64,000 nucleotides of DNA from Pelomonas sp039929605 (lineage in GTDB: Bacteria; Pseudomonadota; Gammaproteobacteria; Burkholderiales; Burkholderiaceae_C): NCBI RefSeq assembly GCF_039929605.1, contig NZ_JBDSQX010000136.1, forward strand, positions 62,001-126,000, written 5' to 3'. Both the position numbers and the translations under genes were made by a program. Below, one piece after another: positions 32,095-41,612 of the stretch; the first letter of the stretch is position 1, and each line of letters begins with the position of its first letter. The notes beneath the pieces are model-generated. The model saw only the letters and a program-made list of their open reading frames with translations, was not told the origin of the DNA and ran no database searches.

Positions 32095-34395
32095 ATGAGC
32101 CAGATCGATCCAGAGTCTTCTATTCGCAGTCTTCACGGCGTCATACGGGTCGTGCGCGCACGCGAAAACAACTTGCGCAATGTCAGCGTCGAGATTCCGA
32201 AGAAGCTGATCACCGTGTTTACGGGAGTTTCGGGCTCGGGCAAGTCGTCCCTCGTGTTCGACACGATCGCTGCGGAATCGCAGCGCCAACTGAACGAGAC
32301 CTTTCCGGCATTCGTGCGCAACCGCTTGCCGCACTACGGCCAGCCCGACGTAGACGCGCTTGAAAACCTGTCGCCGGCGATCATCGTCGACCAGAAGCGA
32401 CTCGGCGGCAATCCCCGTTCGACCGTAGGAACCGCGACCGACATCTATGCGCTGCTGCGCCTGCTGTTCTCGCGCATCGCGCTTCCAAGCGTCGGCGAAT
32501 CCTCGGTGTTCTCGTTCAACCATCCGCAGGGCATGTGCCCCACCTGCCTCGGGCTGGGGGCAGTCGTCGCGGTCGACGAAGAAAAGTTGATCGATCGAAG
32601 CCGGTCACTGAATCAAGGGGCGCTCACGTTCCACGGCTTTGACGTCGGTAGCGCCCGTTGGAAGCGCTATGTGGCGTCCGGGCTGTTCGACAACGACAAG
32701 CCGCTCGGGCGCTACACCCGGGCAGAGTTGCGCCTGTTGATGCATCAAGCGCCGATGGCCCTCAAGGAGCCGCCCGCCGATTGGTACAAGAGTGCCAGAT
32801 ATGAAGGGGTGGTCGACCGCTTCACGCGCGCGTACCTGCAAAAGTCCGCCGACCAGCTGAAGCCGCATGAGCGCGATGCGGTTGCGCGGGTCGTCCACCG
32901 CGGCACGTGCCCGACGTGCAAGGGCTATCGCCTCAACCCGACGGTCTTGGGCGCAAAGATCGATGGCCGCCACGTCGGCGAGTTGGCCGCGCTGCCGATC
33001 CTGGATCTGCTTCCCCTCGTTCGGGCCATCGACGACGCGCGCGCCGCGACCATCGTCACAGCCATCGCCGCACATCTCGAGAGCCTCGTGGCGATCGGCC
33101 TCGGATACCTGAGCCTCGACCGGCCGACGCCAACGCTGTCGGGCGGCGAGTCGCAGCGCGTGAAGATGGTTCGCCACCTCGCAAGCAGTTTGTCCGACAT
33201 GACCTACATCCTGGATGAACCGAGCATCGGCCTGCACCCGCGCGACGTGCACCAGCTGAACGGCCTCATCGTCGGGCTGCGCGACAAGGGCAACACCGTG
33301 CTCGTCGTCGAGCACGACCCCGATGTCATTGCGATCGCCGACCATGTCGTCGACATGGGACCGGGCGCTGGCACTCACGGCGGCACGGTGGTGTTCGAGG
33401 GATCGGTTTGCGCGCTCGCCGAAGCGGCGACCTTGACCGGCCGTTTCCTGCGCAGCGGCGCGAGGCTCAAGACCGCTGTCCGCAAACCCGCCGGTGCCTT
33501 TCGCATTCGCGGCGCAACGCGGCACAACCTCGCGTCGGTCGACGTCGACATCCCGCGCGGCGTGTTGACCGTCGTCACCGGCGTCGCCGGGTCAGGCAAG
33601 AGCAGCTTGGTCAACGGGGTGCTCGTGCCTCAGCACCCCGACATCGTTTGCGTCGACCAAGGCGCACTGGTCGGCTCGACCCGCTCGAACATGGCGACCT
33701 ACACCGGTGTACTCGATGCCATCCGCGACCTGTTCGCCAGCGAAAACAAGGTCAGCGCGTCGCTGTTCAGCGCCAACTCGACCGGGGGCTGCCCGACGTG
33801 CCGAGGCCTCGGCGAAGTCACGCTCGATCTCGGGTTCATGGATTCGATCACCACCGTCTGCGAAACCTGCCATGGCCGGCGTTTCCGCGAAGACGTCCTG
33901 AAGCTCAGGTACCACGGCATGGCGATCGACGAGGTGTTGAAGCTGACGGCGGAGAACGCGGCGGCATTCTTCATCGATCAGCCTGCGGTGTGCAGTCCGC
34001 TGCAGCGCGTCGTCGAAGTCGGGCTGGGCTATCTCGCACTCGGCCAGCCGCTCAGCACGCTGTCGGGTGGGGAACGCCAGCGCATCAAGCTGGCGACCGA
34101 ACTGCACCGCGGCAGCCAGACCTACGTCCTGGACGAACCCACCACGGGACTCCACATGTCCGACGTCGCCACGCTGATCACGTTGCTGGACGGCATGGTG
34201 GAGGACGGCTCGAGTGTCATCGTCATCGAACACAACCTTGACGTCATCGCAAGCGCCGACTGGATCATCGACATGGGCCCGGGCGCCGGGCGCGACGGCG
34301 GAAGAGTCGTCGCGCAGGGCACGCCTGAGCAGATCGCGCGTGACCCGGCATCGGTGACGGGCGCTTTCCTAATCTCACGACTGCACGGCAGCTGA
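32095..34395 (+). CDS. UvrA-like ABC ATPase (stand-alone, short form)
   Basis: A 766-residue UvrA-family ATPase. Two ABC modules are complete: Walker A GVSGSGKSSL and GVAGSGKSSL, signatures LSGGESQRVKMV and LSGGERQRIKLA, and two conserved DEP loops (ILDEPSIGLHP, VLDEPTTGLHM). Zinc pairs CPTC and CETC occur in the insertions. Canonical UvrA is about 940 residues; this protein lacks much of the region that contacts UvrB and DNA, as in the drug-resistance (DrrC-like) class that shields or repairs drug-damaged DNA. The start ATG at 32095 is chosen over 32041 because the longer version adds an unrelated tail. It stands alone, with no biosynthetic or uvrB gene nearby. Confidence 0.88.
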   Translation: MSQIDPESSIRSLHGVIRVVRARENNLRNVSVEIPKKLITVFTGVSGSGKSSLVFDTIAAESQRQLNETFPAFVRNRLPHYGQPDVDALENLSPAIIVDQKRLGGNPRSTVGTATDIYALLRLLFSRIALPSVGESSVFSFNHPQGMCPTCLGLGAVVAVDEEKLIDRSRSLNQGALTFHGFDVGSARWKRYVASGLFDNDKPLGRYTRAELRLLMHQAPMALKEPPADWYKSARYEGVVDRFTRAYLQKSADQLKPHERDAVARVVHRGTCPTCKGYRLNPTVLGAKIDGRHVGELAALPILDLLPLVRAIDDARAATIVTAIAAHLESLVAIGLGYLSLDRPTPTLSGGESQRVKMVRHLASSLSDMTYILDEPSIGLHPRDVHQLNGLIVGLRDKGNTVLVVEHDPDVIAIADHVVDMGPGAGTHGGTVVFEGSVCALAEAATLTGRFLRSGARLKTAVRKPAGAFRIRGATRHNLASVDVDIPRGVLTVVTGVAGSGKSSLVNGVLVPQHPDIVCVDQGALVGSTRSNMATYTGVLDAIRDLFASENKVSASLFSANSTGGCPTCRGLGEVTLDLGFMDSITTVCETCHGRRFREDVLKLRYHGMAIDEVLKLTAENAAAFFIDQPAVCSPLQRVVEVGLGYLALGQPLSTLSGGERQRIKLATELHRGSQTYVLDEPTTGLHMSDVATLITLLDGMVEDGSSVIVIEHNLDVIASADWIIDMGPGAGRDGGRVVAQGTPEQIARDPASVTGAFLISRLHGS

Positions 34396-34428
34396 GCACC
34401 GATCAGGGACTGAACCGCGGGCCATCGC

Positions 34429-34956
34429 GTGATGGCCCGTTCGGGCGATGCGGCGCCAGCACGCGCTGGGCACGATGCCGGCAGCCTCAACCTGCCCCTC
34501 GGAGCCGCCATAATTCCTCACCACTCAGCCGCCTGGCGCCACTGCCTCGGAACGACCCTGGTCGCCTGCCTGGGCGCACTCAGCCTGGTGATCGCACCGC
34601 CCGCGCACGCTGCTGAAGCCGCTTCAGCGCCAGAGCCGTCGTCGCTGCTGGCCCTGTTCCAGCGCCTGCCCGATCTGCCCGCCAATGCCCCCGAGGCAGC
34701 GCGGTGGTTCGACGCGCGAGGCCAGCTCATCCACCCCGGCATGCTGGCGTTGCAGGCCGACATCCGCGCGCGCCAGCAGGCACTGGCACCGCTGGCCGCG
34801 GCCCTCGGTGAACGCGGCCGGGCGCAAGGCCAGCGGACCGTCGCCGCGCTGGAGCCCTTCGATCCCGCCCTGGCGCACGGCGCCCGAAGCGCTCGCCGCG
34901 TTGGCCGCACAGCCGCGCAGCCGCGCAGCCGCCCCAGGCCGTGGCCGAGTTGTTGA
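34429..34956 (+). pseudogene. Truncated exported protein fused out of frame to a regulator remnant
   Basis: The first ~140 codons look like a genuine exported protein: a signal-like segment (LVACLGALSLVIAPPAHA) and a helical, Ala-rich body ending around FDPALAHG. After about 34885 the frame turns into low-complexity Arg/Ala/Pro and stops at 34956. From the same point a different frame carries a LuxR-type regulator fragment. The simplest reading is a deletion that fused the 5' part of one gene to the middle of another. No family was recognised for the 5' part. Confidence 0.5.
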
Positions 34957-35450
34957 ACGCGCTGGACGCCTGCGATATGGCGCATGGCGTGCTCGTCTTC
35001 GACGACCTGCACCGCGTCGACGACCCCGCCTTCTTCGACTTCCTGGACCGCCTGCTCGAACGCCTGAGCCCGCGCTGGACCGTGGCCGTCGCCACGCGGC
35101 ACGACCCGCCGTTGGCGCTTGCGCGGCTGCGTGTGGCCGGCGAGCTGGCCGAGTTCCGCCAGGTCGACCTGCAGCTCAGCGAGGCAGAGGTACGCGCCCT
35201 CGTCACCGCGCAGGGGCAGCACGCCACGCAGGCCGAGAGCCCGCACGAACGCACGCAGGGCTGGGCCGCCGGCCTGCGCCTGGCATTGACGTCGGGCACG
35301 GCAGCGGGCGACAGCAACAAGCTCATCGCCCGCGCCTTCGACCTCAGCCCCCACACCGTCAAGCGGCACGTGGCCAACATCCTCGACAAGCTCGACGCCG
35401 GCTCACGCACGCAGGCGGCGGCCTGGTATCTGACCCAGCCCGGCGCCTGA
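34941..35450 (+). pseudogene. Deleted LAL/MalT-like LuxR regulator remnant
   Basis: The frame begins inside the ATPase of a large LuxR-family (LAL, MalT-like) regulator: GVLVFDDLHRVDDPAFFDFL is the Walker B area, followed by TVAVATRHDPP and LSEAEVRAL. It then jumps from GWAAGLRLALTSGTAAGD straight into the last part of a LuxR helix-turn-helix, NKLIARAFDLSPHTVKRHVA. Intact relatives are ~900 residues, so the N-terminal Walker A region and several hundred middle residues are missing, including the first helix of the HTH. It is almost certainly non-functional. Confidence 0.7.
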
Positions 35451-35532
35451 CGGCACGCAAGGAAGTTCGCGGAGGGACGCGGTCCGCCTGCGCAGGATGC
35501 GCAGTGGCGCTGTGCGCCGCGCCACTGCGGTT

Positions 35533-37971
35533 TCATCGCGCAATCACATCGAGCCGCATCCGCTGCGTCGGCAGGCCTTCGACGGCAACTTCAACCACGA
35601 TGGGGCCGGGCGAAGCGCCCGCGCGGACTGCCGCCACCATCCGACCGTGGAAGGTCTTGCGTTCGCCCGATTGCAGGCTGCTCGCATCGACGGGGTCGCC
35701 GTTGCCCGCGCCGCCCAGCACGCCGGCGCCGGTCACACTGACCTTCACCTGGCGATCATCGGCGCGCGCGTAGATGGGAACGCCGTCGCCGTCGGCCAGC
35801 TCGACCGTCACGTAGGCCAGGTCCTCGCCATTGGCCTTCAGCTGCGACCGGTCCGCAGTTGCCTTGAACGCCGCTGGCAGGCCTGCCGTGCGCAGCTCCC
35901 ACTGGCCGGCGCGCCTGCCGTCCCGGTAGCCGACCGCCAGCAGGCGGCCCGGCGCATAGGGCACGACGAACCGGGCCTTGTATTCAGTGGCGAGGCCTAC
36001 GGCCTGCCGCCCCAGGCTCTTGTCGTTCAGGAAGAGTTCGACCTCCGGGAACTCCGAATACACCGCGACGTTCAGCGGCTTGCCTTTCTGACCGGCCCAC
36101 GACCAGCTGGGATGCACGTCCTCCAGCGTCCAGTCGTTGTGCGGGTCGCCTTCCGGGAAGGGGTAGTGCGGGAAGGCGCGAGTGCCAGCCGGCTGCTCGA
36201 CGAAGGCCGCGATCGGGTCGATGCCGGTCTTCCACAGTACCTGGCGGTAGTAGGCGGCGGGACGCTTGCGCCCGGTAGCGTCGATCTCGCCGCAATAGGC
36301 CAGGTGCCACGGATATGGGCCCCAGGTCTTCCAGTCCTGCTTGGCGTTCACCCAGCCGATGCCGGCCTCGCCGAGGTAGTCGAAGGAGGTCCACACGAAA
36401 TCGCCGATCACCCACGGCAGGGTCTCCACCGGACGCCAGTAGTTGAAGGCGTAGCGGGACAGGGACTCGCCGCTGTACATGACACGCGACGGGTATTGCT
36501 CGTGGTCGCGTTCGAACAGGTGGGGCATGTAGTTGTAGCCGGCCGCGTCGAGCTCGCCATAGGCGCTGGCGATCGTCGGGGAGTCGATGCTGACCGCCTG
36601 GGTCACCGGCCGGGTCGCGTCGAGCTGGCGGACCCGCTGGACCAACATCCGTGCGGTCTTCGCGCCCTCGGGCGTGCCCTGCTCCCGGATCTCGTTGCCG
36701 ATGCTCCAGAGCAGCACACTGGGGTGATTGCGGCCGCTGATGATCAGGCTGTCCAAGTCCTTCTGCCAGTTGTCAGCGAAGAAGCGGGCGTAGTCGGCGC
36801 TGGTCTTGCTGTTGCGCCAGGCGTCGAAGGCCTCGTTGATGACCAGCATGCCGAGCTCATCGGCAGCGTCCAGGGTGGCTTGGCTTGCTGGGTTGTGGGC
36901 GTTGCGGATGGCGTTGTAGCCGGCCGCCTTCAACAGCGCGACCTTGCGTGCATCCGCATCGGGAAGCCCGGCGGCGCCGAGCATGTAGTTGTCGTGGTGG
37001 ATGTTGCCGCCGCGCAGCAGGACCTTCTCGCCATTGATGCGCAAGCCGTTTTTCGCATCGATCGCCACGGTACGGATGCCGAAGCGGGTCAGGCGCACAT
37101 CGATCGCGACACCGTTGACGCGCACTTCCTGGCGAAGCAGGTAGAGATGCGGTGCCGACGGCCCCCACAGCCTGGGCTTGTCCACGGCCAGAGCTTGCCC
37201 TGCATCCACCTGGCCGCGCGCCGGCACGACATAACGCTTGCTGGCGCGGGCGACCGTCTCGCTGCCGTCGACGCTGGTCACGGCCGTGACCACTTCCACC
37301 TGTTGCGGCTTGGCCTGGCGGTTGGAGAGGCGTGTGCGAACGTCCAGGTCCGCCCGTTGACCGGTCGCGGCGCGGGTCGCTACCGCCACGCTGTCGGGGT
37401 CGATGTGCACCGGGTCCAGCAGTTCCACAGCCACCGGGCGGATCAGGCCCGAGCCGGCATACCAGCGCGACGACGAGTCCTCATGGCGCGCCCGCACGGC
37501 GATGACGTTGTCGCCCACCTTGACCTTGCCTGTCAGGTCCAGCGTGAATGCGGTGTAGCCGTAGCGATGCTGGCCCACAGGCTCGCCATTCAGCCAGATA
37601 TCGGCGTCCATGTAGACGGCTTCGAACTTCAGCCGGACCACGCGGGCGGTTTCGGCCGAAGTCAGCGTGAGGTGACGCCGGTACCAGCCGGTGCCACCCG
37701 GGATGTAGCCGGAGTCGCGGCCACCCACGGTGGCAGGGTCGAAGGGTGGCGACCCGTCGGCCTTGTCCAGAATGGAGAAGTCGTGCGGCACGGCCACATG
37801 GCGCCATGCGCCGTCGTCGAAGTCGGGCCTCTCCGCTCCCTTGACCTCCCCCGCCATGAAACGCCAGCCCATTGAGAGACGGCGTTCCTCAGCGGTCGAC
37901 GTGATCGAGACGAGCGCCAGCATCAGCGCCCATGGCAAGCGGCGCGTGAACTTGTTGAGCCTCAACATCAA
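35533..37971 (-). CDS. Glycoside hydrolase family 2, beta-galactosidase-like (exported)
   Basis: An 812-residue GH2 enzyme. An N-terminal signal segment (about 8-27) is followed by the sugar-binding domain (PDFDDGAWRHVAVPHDF near 50), an immunoglobulin-like domain and the TIM barrel. The catalytic acid/base Glu is in LWSIGNEIREQ near residue 420 and the nucleophile Glu in MYSGESLSRYA near 500. The last ~200 residues are further beta domains (FPEVELFLNDKSLG, then a Bgal small-chain-like end). Substrate could be a beta-galactoside or a related side chain. It is the last gene of the glycosidase series, 216 bp downstream of the second GH2 gene, with a 10-bp inverted repeat between. Confidence 0.92.
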   Translation of the reverse strand: MMLRLNKFTRRLPWALMLALVSITSTAEERRLSMGWRFMAGEVKGAERPDFDDGAWRHVAVPHDFSILDKADGSPPFDPATVGGRDSGYIPGGTGWYRRHLTLTSAETARVVRLKFEAVYMDADIWLNGEPVGQHRYGYTAFTLDLTGKVKVGDNVIAVRARHEDSSSRWYAGSGLIRPVAVELLDPVHIDPDSVAVATRAATGQRADLDVRTRLSNRQAKPQQVEVVTAVTSVDGSETVARASKRYVVPARGQVDAGQALAVDKPRLWGPSAPHLYLLRQEVRVNGVAIDVRLTRFGIRTVAIDAKNGLRINGEKVLLRGGNIHHDNYMLGAAGLPDADARKVALLKAAGYNAIRNAHNPASQATLDAADELGMLVINEAFDAWRNSKTSADYARFFADNWQKDLDSLIISGRNHPSVLLWSIGNEIREQGTPEGAKTARMLVQRVRQLDATRPVTQAVSIDSPTIASAYGELDAAGYNYMPHLFERDHEQYPSRVMYSGESLSRYAFNYWRPVETLPWVIGDFVWTSFDYLGEAGIGWVNAKQDWKTWGPYPWHLAYCGEIDATGRKRPAAYYRQVLWKTGIDPIAAFVEQPAGTRAFPHYPFPEGDPHNDWTLEDVHPSWSWAGQKGKPLNVAVYSEFPEVELFLNDKSLGRQAVGLATEYKARFVVPYAPGRLLAVGYRDGRRAGQWELRTAGLPAAFKATADRSQLKANGEDLAYVTVELADGDGVPIYARADDRQVKVSVTGAGVLGGAGNGDPVDASSLQSGERKTFHGRMVAAVRAGASPGPIVVEVAVEGLPTQRMRLDVIAR

Positions 37972-37985
37972 TTTGTGTCCCAGGA

Positions 37986-38113
37986 CTGTCCGGTTAAATG
38001 AGCCGCGCCGCGCCTGACATCAAGCATTGATGCGGGTTGCAGGCCGACGCGCCCCAAAGTGACCCGCTCGACGCCGCTAACCAGTCGAACCTATTCAGCT
38101 TTCAACCGGACAG
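37986..38113. repeat. 10-bp inverted repeat in the gap between the two GH2 genes
   Basis: CTGTCCGGTT (37986-37995) recurs inverted as AACCGGACAG (38104-38113), 108 bp apart. CCGGTTAA in the left copy also resembles half of the operator at 45188. It could be a pair of regulator half-sites or the ends of a vanished insertion sequence; no transposase is present. Confidence 0.35.
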
Positions 38114-38186
38114 CAGTGAAGCCGCATAACGTTGCCGTTCAGTAGCCTGGTTCCGAGCGTAGCGATGACGAATCTGTTCCCGGTGT

Positions 38187-41075
38187 TCAGAAGATCTCGA
38201 TCACCGTTGCAGCTGGGGCAAGGCCTTCGCTGACGGCGCGCAGCGTGGCGCGACCGGGGCTGCCGGTGGATTGCAGGATCACCTGCGCATGGCCGTTGAA
38301 CACGCTGCGCTGCCACGGCCCGGTGGACGTGGTGGTGCGCAGCGTCAACCAGCGCCGGCCGCCCTGGGCGTCGTCGAACAGCTGGCGCGTGCCGCCGGCC
38401 GGCGTCGCGAAGACGAGGGTCAGCGCGTTGACGTCGGCCAGCTGGGCGGGGTCGAGGTCGATGACGCCCATGCCGTCTTCGCGGCGCGGGGTCACTGCCT
38501 TGCCGTTCAGGTAGACCTGCTGGCCGGGCGTGATGTCGCCCACGAACAGCGCCGCGTGGCCCGCTGCCGCAGCCGGGCGGGCAAAGCTGGCGTGCACGAC
38601 GTTCCAGGCGCCATCGGCCGGCTGCTTCTCAATCGGCAACCAGGCGAAGGGGTCGCGCCAGCCGGCGCTGGCTGCGTCAGCGAGCAGTGCCGTCGCGTCT
38701 TCCTGCTTGGCCACGGCTTTCTGGCGCCAGCCGTTGACGGCGGCGTAGCGGTGGAACTCGGCGGGCTTGTCGGCCTCGTGCGAACCGGGGTCGCCGTTGC
38801 CCATGCCGATCAGGCGCACCGGGCCCGAGACCTCGAAGCTGATGCGCTGGCTGGCGGTGGGCACCACGCGGCCCTCCCGGTCGACCACGCTGACCCTGAC
38901 CACCGCCACATCGTCGCCATCGGCGCGGATGCGGGTGCGGTCCGCCGTCAGCCGCACCGCGCTGCCGTCGCCGGTGGTGGCCACGGTCTCGGTGACGACC
39001 AGCTTGCCTCCCTGGTAGCCGCGCGCCGTCAGGCTGCCCGGTGCATAGGGAACGCTCCACTGCAGGTGGGCGTAGCGCGCCAACGGCTTGCGGCCCAGCG
39101 ACTTGCCGTTGAGCAGCAGCTCCACCTCGTCGGTGTTGGCGTAGACGCGCACGTCGATGGGCTGGCCTTCGCGGCCGGGCCAGTTCCAGTGCGGCAGCAC
39201 GTGCACCATGGGCTCGGTGGTCCAGGCGGCCTTGAGGTACTGGCCGCTGTCCTTGAGCAGCCCGGTCGTGTCCATCATGCCGAACTGCGAGGAGACGGCC
39301 GGCCAGCCGTAGGGCGTGGTCTCGCCGCGGTAGTCGAAGCCGGTCCAGAAGAACACGCCGGCCAGGAAGGGGCGCTCGGCGTTGTAGCGCCAAGCCTCCT
39401 CGATCGACGCCGTCGACGCGCCGCCGGAGCGCTTGTCGTAGGCGGCGACGAACACATGCGCCGGATCGTCGGCATAGATGCCGCGTGTGGCGTAGGTCAG
39501 GCCTTCCTCGGTGACGACCGATGCGCGCTCGGGGAAGCGCTTGTGCATGGCATCGATGTCGTGCTGGGCCTTGTAGTTGAAGCCCAGGACCTCGGAGCCC
39601 ACCGCCGTGCCTTCGGGGCCACCGGAGCTGGACGCTGCCAATGTGGCCGGCCGCGTCGGGTCCATGCGCCTGACTATCGCCTGCATCTCGCGCGCCAGGC
39701 GCGTGCCGACGGCGGTGTTCTCGATGGCCCATTCCTCATTGCCTACCGACCACAGAATGACGGAGGGGTGGTTGCGGTCACGCCTCACCATGCGCTCCAT
39801 CTCGTCACGGATCTGCGGCGCCGTGCCCATCATGCGGTGCTCGTCGATGACGAGGATGCCGAGCCGGTCGCAGGCCTCCAGCAGCTCGGGCGTGGCCGGA
39901 TGGTGGGCCGAACGGATGGCGTTCACGCCCATGCCCTTGAGCATCTTCAGCCGCGCCTCGTGCATGGCGTCGGGCAGGGCAATGCCGATGCCGGCGTGGT
40001 CCTGGTGGTTGTTGACGCCGTGCAGCTTGACGTGGCGGCCGTTGAGGAAGAAGCCGGCGTTGGCGTCGAAGCGGATGGTGCGGATGCCGAAGGGCGTGTC
40101 GTAGCTGTCGACCACGCGGCCGCCGCTCTTCACGTGCGTCGTGAGCTTGTAGAGCTGCGGCGCCTCAAGCGACCACAGCTGCGGCGCCGTCACACGCAAC
40201 GTGGCCGCCACGTCGGTGCTGGCGTCCACGCCCACGCGCCTTTCCGGCACGGTGGCGCGCGCCACGACGCGGCCGGCGGGATCGCGCAGTTCGTGCTCCA
40301 GGGTGAAGGACTCCGCCGCCTTGCCGTCGTTGCGCACTGTCGTGTCGACGGCCACCTCGGCACTGCCGCCGTTGACCGTGGCGCGCACGAAAGTGCCCTC
40401 GTGGCCCACGCGCAGCGGCTCGGTCTGGGTCAGCCAGACATGGCGGTAGATGCCCGCGCCTTCGTACCACCAGCCCTCCTGCGTGGTGGCGTCCACGCGC
40501 ACGGCGACGACGTTGCGGCCGCCGTAATTCAGGTAGTCGCTGATGTCGACACGAAAGCTCGAATAGCCGCTGGCCTCGCGGTGCAGGTAGTGGCCGTTGA
40601 CCCAGACCACGCTGTCGCGGAAGACGCCGTCGAACTCGATCGCAATGCGCTTGCCCTGTGCGGCTGCGGGAATGGCCAGCTCACGCCGGTACCAGCCGAC
40701 GCTGTTCTCGGGGAAGGCCCGGCCGATGGCCTTGGAGCCGTGCGCCGCGCTGCCGCGCTCGGAGAACGGCAGTTCCACCGCCCAGTCGTGCGGCAGGTTC
40801 AGGCGGCGCCAGGTGCGGTCGTCGAACTCGGCGCCCGCGGGGCCGTCGCCAAAGCCGGCCTTGGCGAAGAAGAAGGACCGCGTGCCGTGGCCGAAGTCTT
40901 GCGCCTGGTCATGGGCGTGGCCGAGGGCGAAGCGCCAGCCGTCGTCGATGCGGGTGCGCTGGCGCCCGCCATCGGCGGCAGTGGCGCTGCCGACGGCAAA
41001 GGCCAGTGCGAGAGCCCAGAAGACCCAGGAGAAGGGGCGAAGTTGTCTCATCTTGATGTTTGACGTTGGGATCAT
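38187..41075 (-). CDS. Glycoside hydrolase family 2 beta-galactosidase (exported)
   Basis: A 962-residue GH2 enzyme with a signal peptide (RPFSWVFWALALAFAVGSATA). The sugar-binding domain (FDDRTWRRLNLPHDWAVELP), an Ig-like domain and the TIM barrel are in the expected order. Acid/base Glu lies in ILWSVGNEEWAIE near residue 445 and the nucleophile in SVVTEEGLTYATRG near 515. The C-terminus has additional beta domains, one GEGRV/VPTASQRI-type Ig and a galactose-binding-like tail. The ATG at 41075 overlaps the stop of a short Tat-leader ORF (ATGA); a second ATG at 41051 gives a shorter signal peptide and is an alternative. Located with GH35, GH27 and another GH2 under a LacI regulator. Confidence 0.92.
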   Translation of the reverse strand: MIPTSNIKMRQLRPFSWVFWALALAFAVGSATAADGGRQRTRIDDGWRFALGHAHDQAQDFGHGTRSFFFAKAGFGDGPAGAEFDDRTWRRLNLPHDWAVELPFSERGSAAHGSKAIGRAFPENSVGWYRRELAIPAAAQGKRIAIEFDGVFRDSVVWVNGHYLHREASGYSSFRVDISDYLNYGGRNVVAVRVDATTQEGWWYEGAGIYRHVWLTQTEPLRVGHEGTFVRATVNGGSAEVAVDTTVRNDGKAAESFTLEHELRDPAGRVVARATVPERRVGVDASTDVAATLRVTAPQLWSLEAPQLYKLTTHVKSGGRVVDSYDTPFGIRTIRFDANAGFFLNGRHVKLHGVNNHQDHAGIGIALPDAMHEARLKMLKGMGVNAIRSAHHPATPELLEACDRLGILVIDEHRMMGTAPQIRDEMERMVRRDRNHPSVILWSVGNEEWAIENTAVGTRLAREMQAIVRRMDPTRPATLAASSSGGPEGTAVGSEVLGFNYKAQHDIDAMHKRFPERASVVTEEGLTYATRGIYADDPAHVFVAAYDKRSGGASTASIEEAWRYNAERPFLAGVFFWTGFDYRGETTPYGWPAVSSQFGMMDTTGLLKDSGQYLKAAWTTEPMVHVLPHWNWPGREGQPIDVRVYANTDEVELLLNGKSLGRKPLARYAHLQWSVPYAPGSLTARGYQGGKLVVTETVATTGDGSAVRLTADRTRIRADGDDVAVVRVSVVDREGRVVPTASQRISFEVSGPVRLIGMGNGDPGSHEADKPAEFHRYAAVNGWRQKAVAKQEDATALLADAASAGWRDPFAWLPIEKQPADGAWNVVHASFARPAAAAGHAALFVGDITPGQQVYLNGKAVTPRREDGMGVIDLDPAQLADVNALTLVFATPAGGTRQLFDDAQGGRRWLTLRTTTSTGPWQRSVFNGHAQVILQSTGSPGRATLRAVSEGLAPAATVIEIF

Positions 41076-41239
41076 GGTTCGCTCGATTCGCTTCGGCTGC
41101 CTGTCGCGGCCAATGCAGCAGGACGCGCGGCCGCAGCGGCCGCAGCGGCCGCGGACCCGCCGGACGCCGCAGCCAGACCAGCGCCTGCGACGGCGCGGAC
41201 GAAGCTGCGGCGCGCTGGTTCATTGGGGACGGTACTCAT
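41072..41239 (-). pseudogene. Orphan Tat-type leader (55 codons)
   Basis: The frame reads MSTVPNEPARRSFVRAVAGA, then an Ala-rich stretch from a GCG/GCC/GCT repeat, and ends at a TGA that overlaps the next gene's ATG (ATGA). The RRSFVRAV motif and hydrophobic Ala run are those of a twin-arginine signal peptide, but no mature protein follows. It is probably the 5' remnant of a lost Tat-exported hydrolase, now translationally coupled to the GH2 gene. Confidence 0.5.
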
Positions 41240-41269
41240 TCAGGTTGCCTTGCTCGTGGCACCGCGCAA

Positions 41270-41530
41270 TTACTGGGCGTTGTCAACGATGGCCTTGATC
41301 AGTTCAGGGAAGTACTGAGCGCCGGTTGTGCGGTTGAACAGGCCGAACTGGTGGTTGTCGCTGTAGCCGTTGTCCCACCACACCGGCACGATGCCATGGC
41401 GCACCGCCGAGTTCGTCACGTACTTGGCCCATTCCGTGCGGTAGAAGCCCGTCGGGTCGTACTCGGACTTCAGGATGACGCCGTACTCGCCCATCAGCAC
41501 GGGGATGCGGTCAGCAACTGGCCCTTGGCT
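41270..41530 (-). pseudogene. C-terminal fragment of a GH5-type glycosidase
   Basis: About 80 residues remain: IPVLMGEYGVILKSEY, WAKYVTNSAVRHGIVPVWWD, GYSDNHQFGLFNR, then a stop at 41270. These match the end of a GH5 (cellulase-like) domain, including the catalytic Glu in LMGEYG and the WWDNG strand. There is no start, signal peptide or the first ~250 residues. Upstream, the sequence runs into the end of the GH35 gene. The fragment is clearly decayed. Confidence 0.7.
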
Positions 41531-41612
41531 GCGGATGTGAGGTTGGTCGTCACTCGGATCGCGGTGCCGTCACCAAAGGGCAAAACGCGCTCGGCCATGA
41601 CGCTATTGCCCT

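Noticed and set aside
38271..41063. 930-codon plus-strand frame under the GH2 gene
   Set aside because: Antisense shadow of a gene with complete GH2 motifs; composition is not protein-like.
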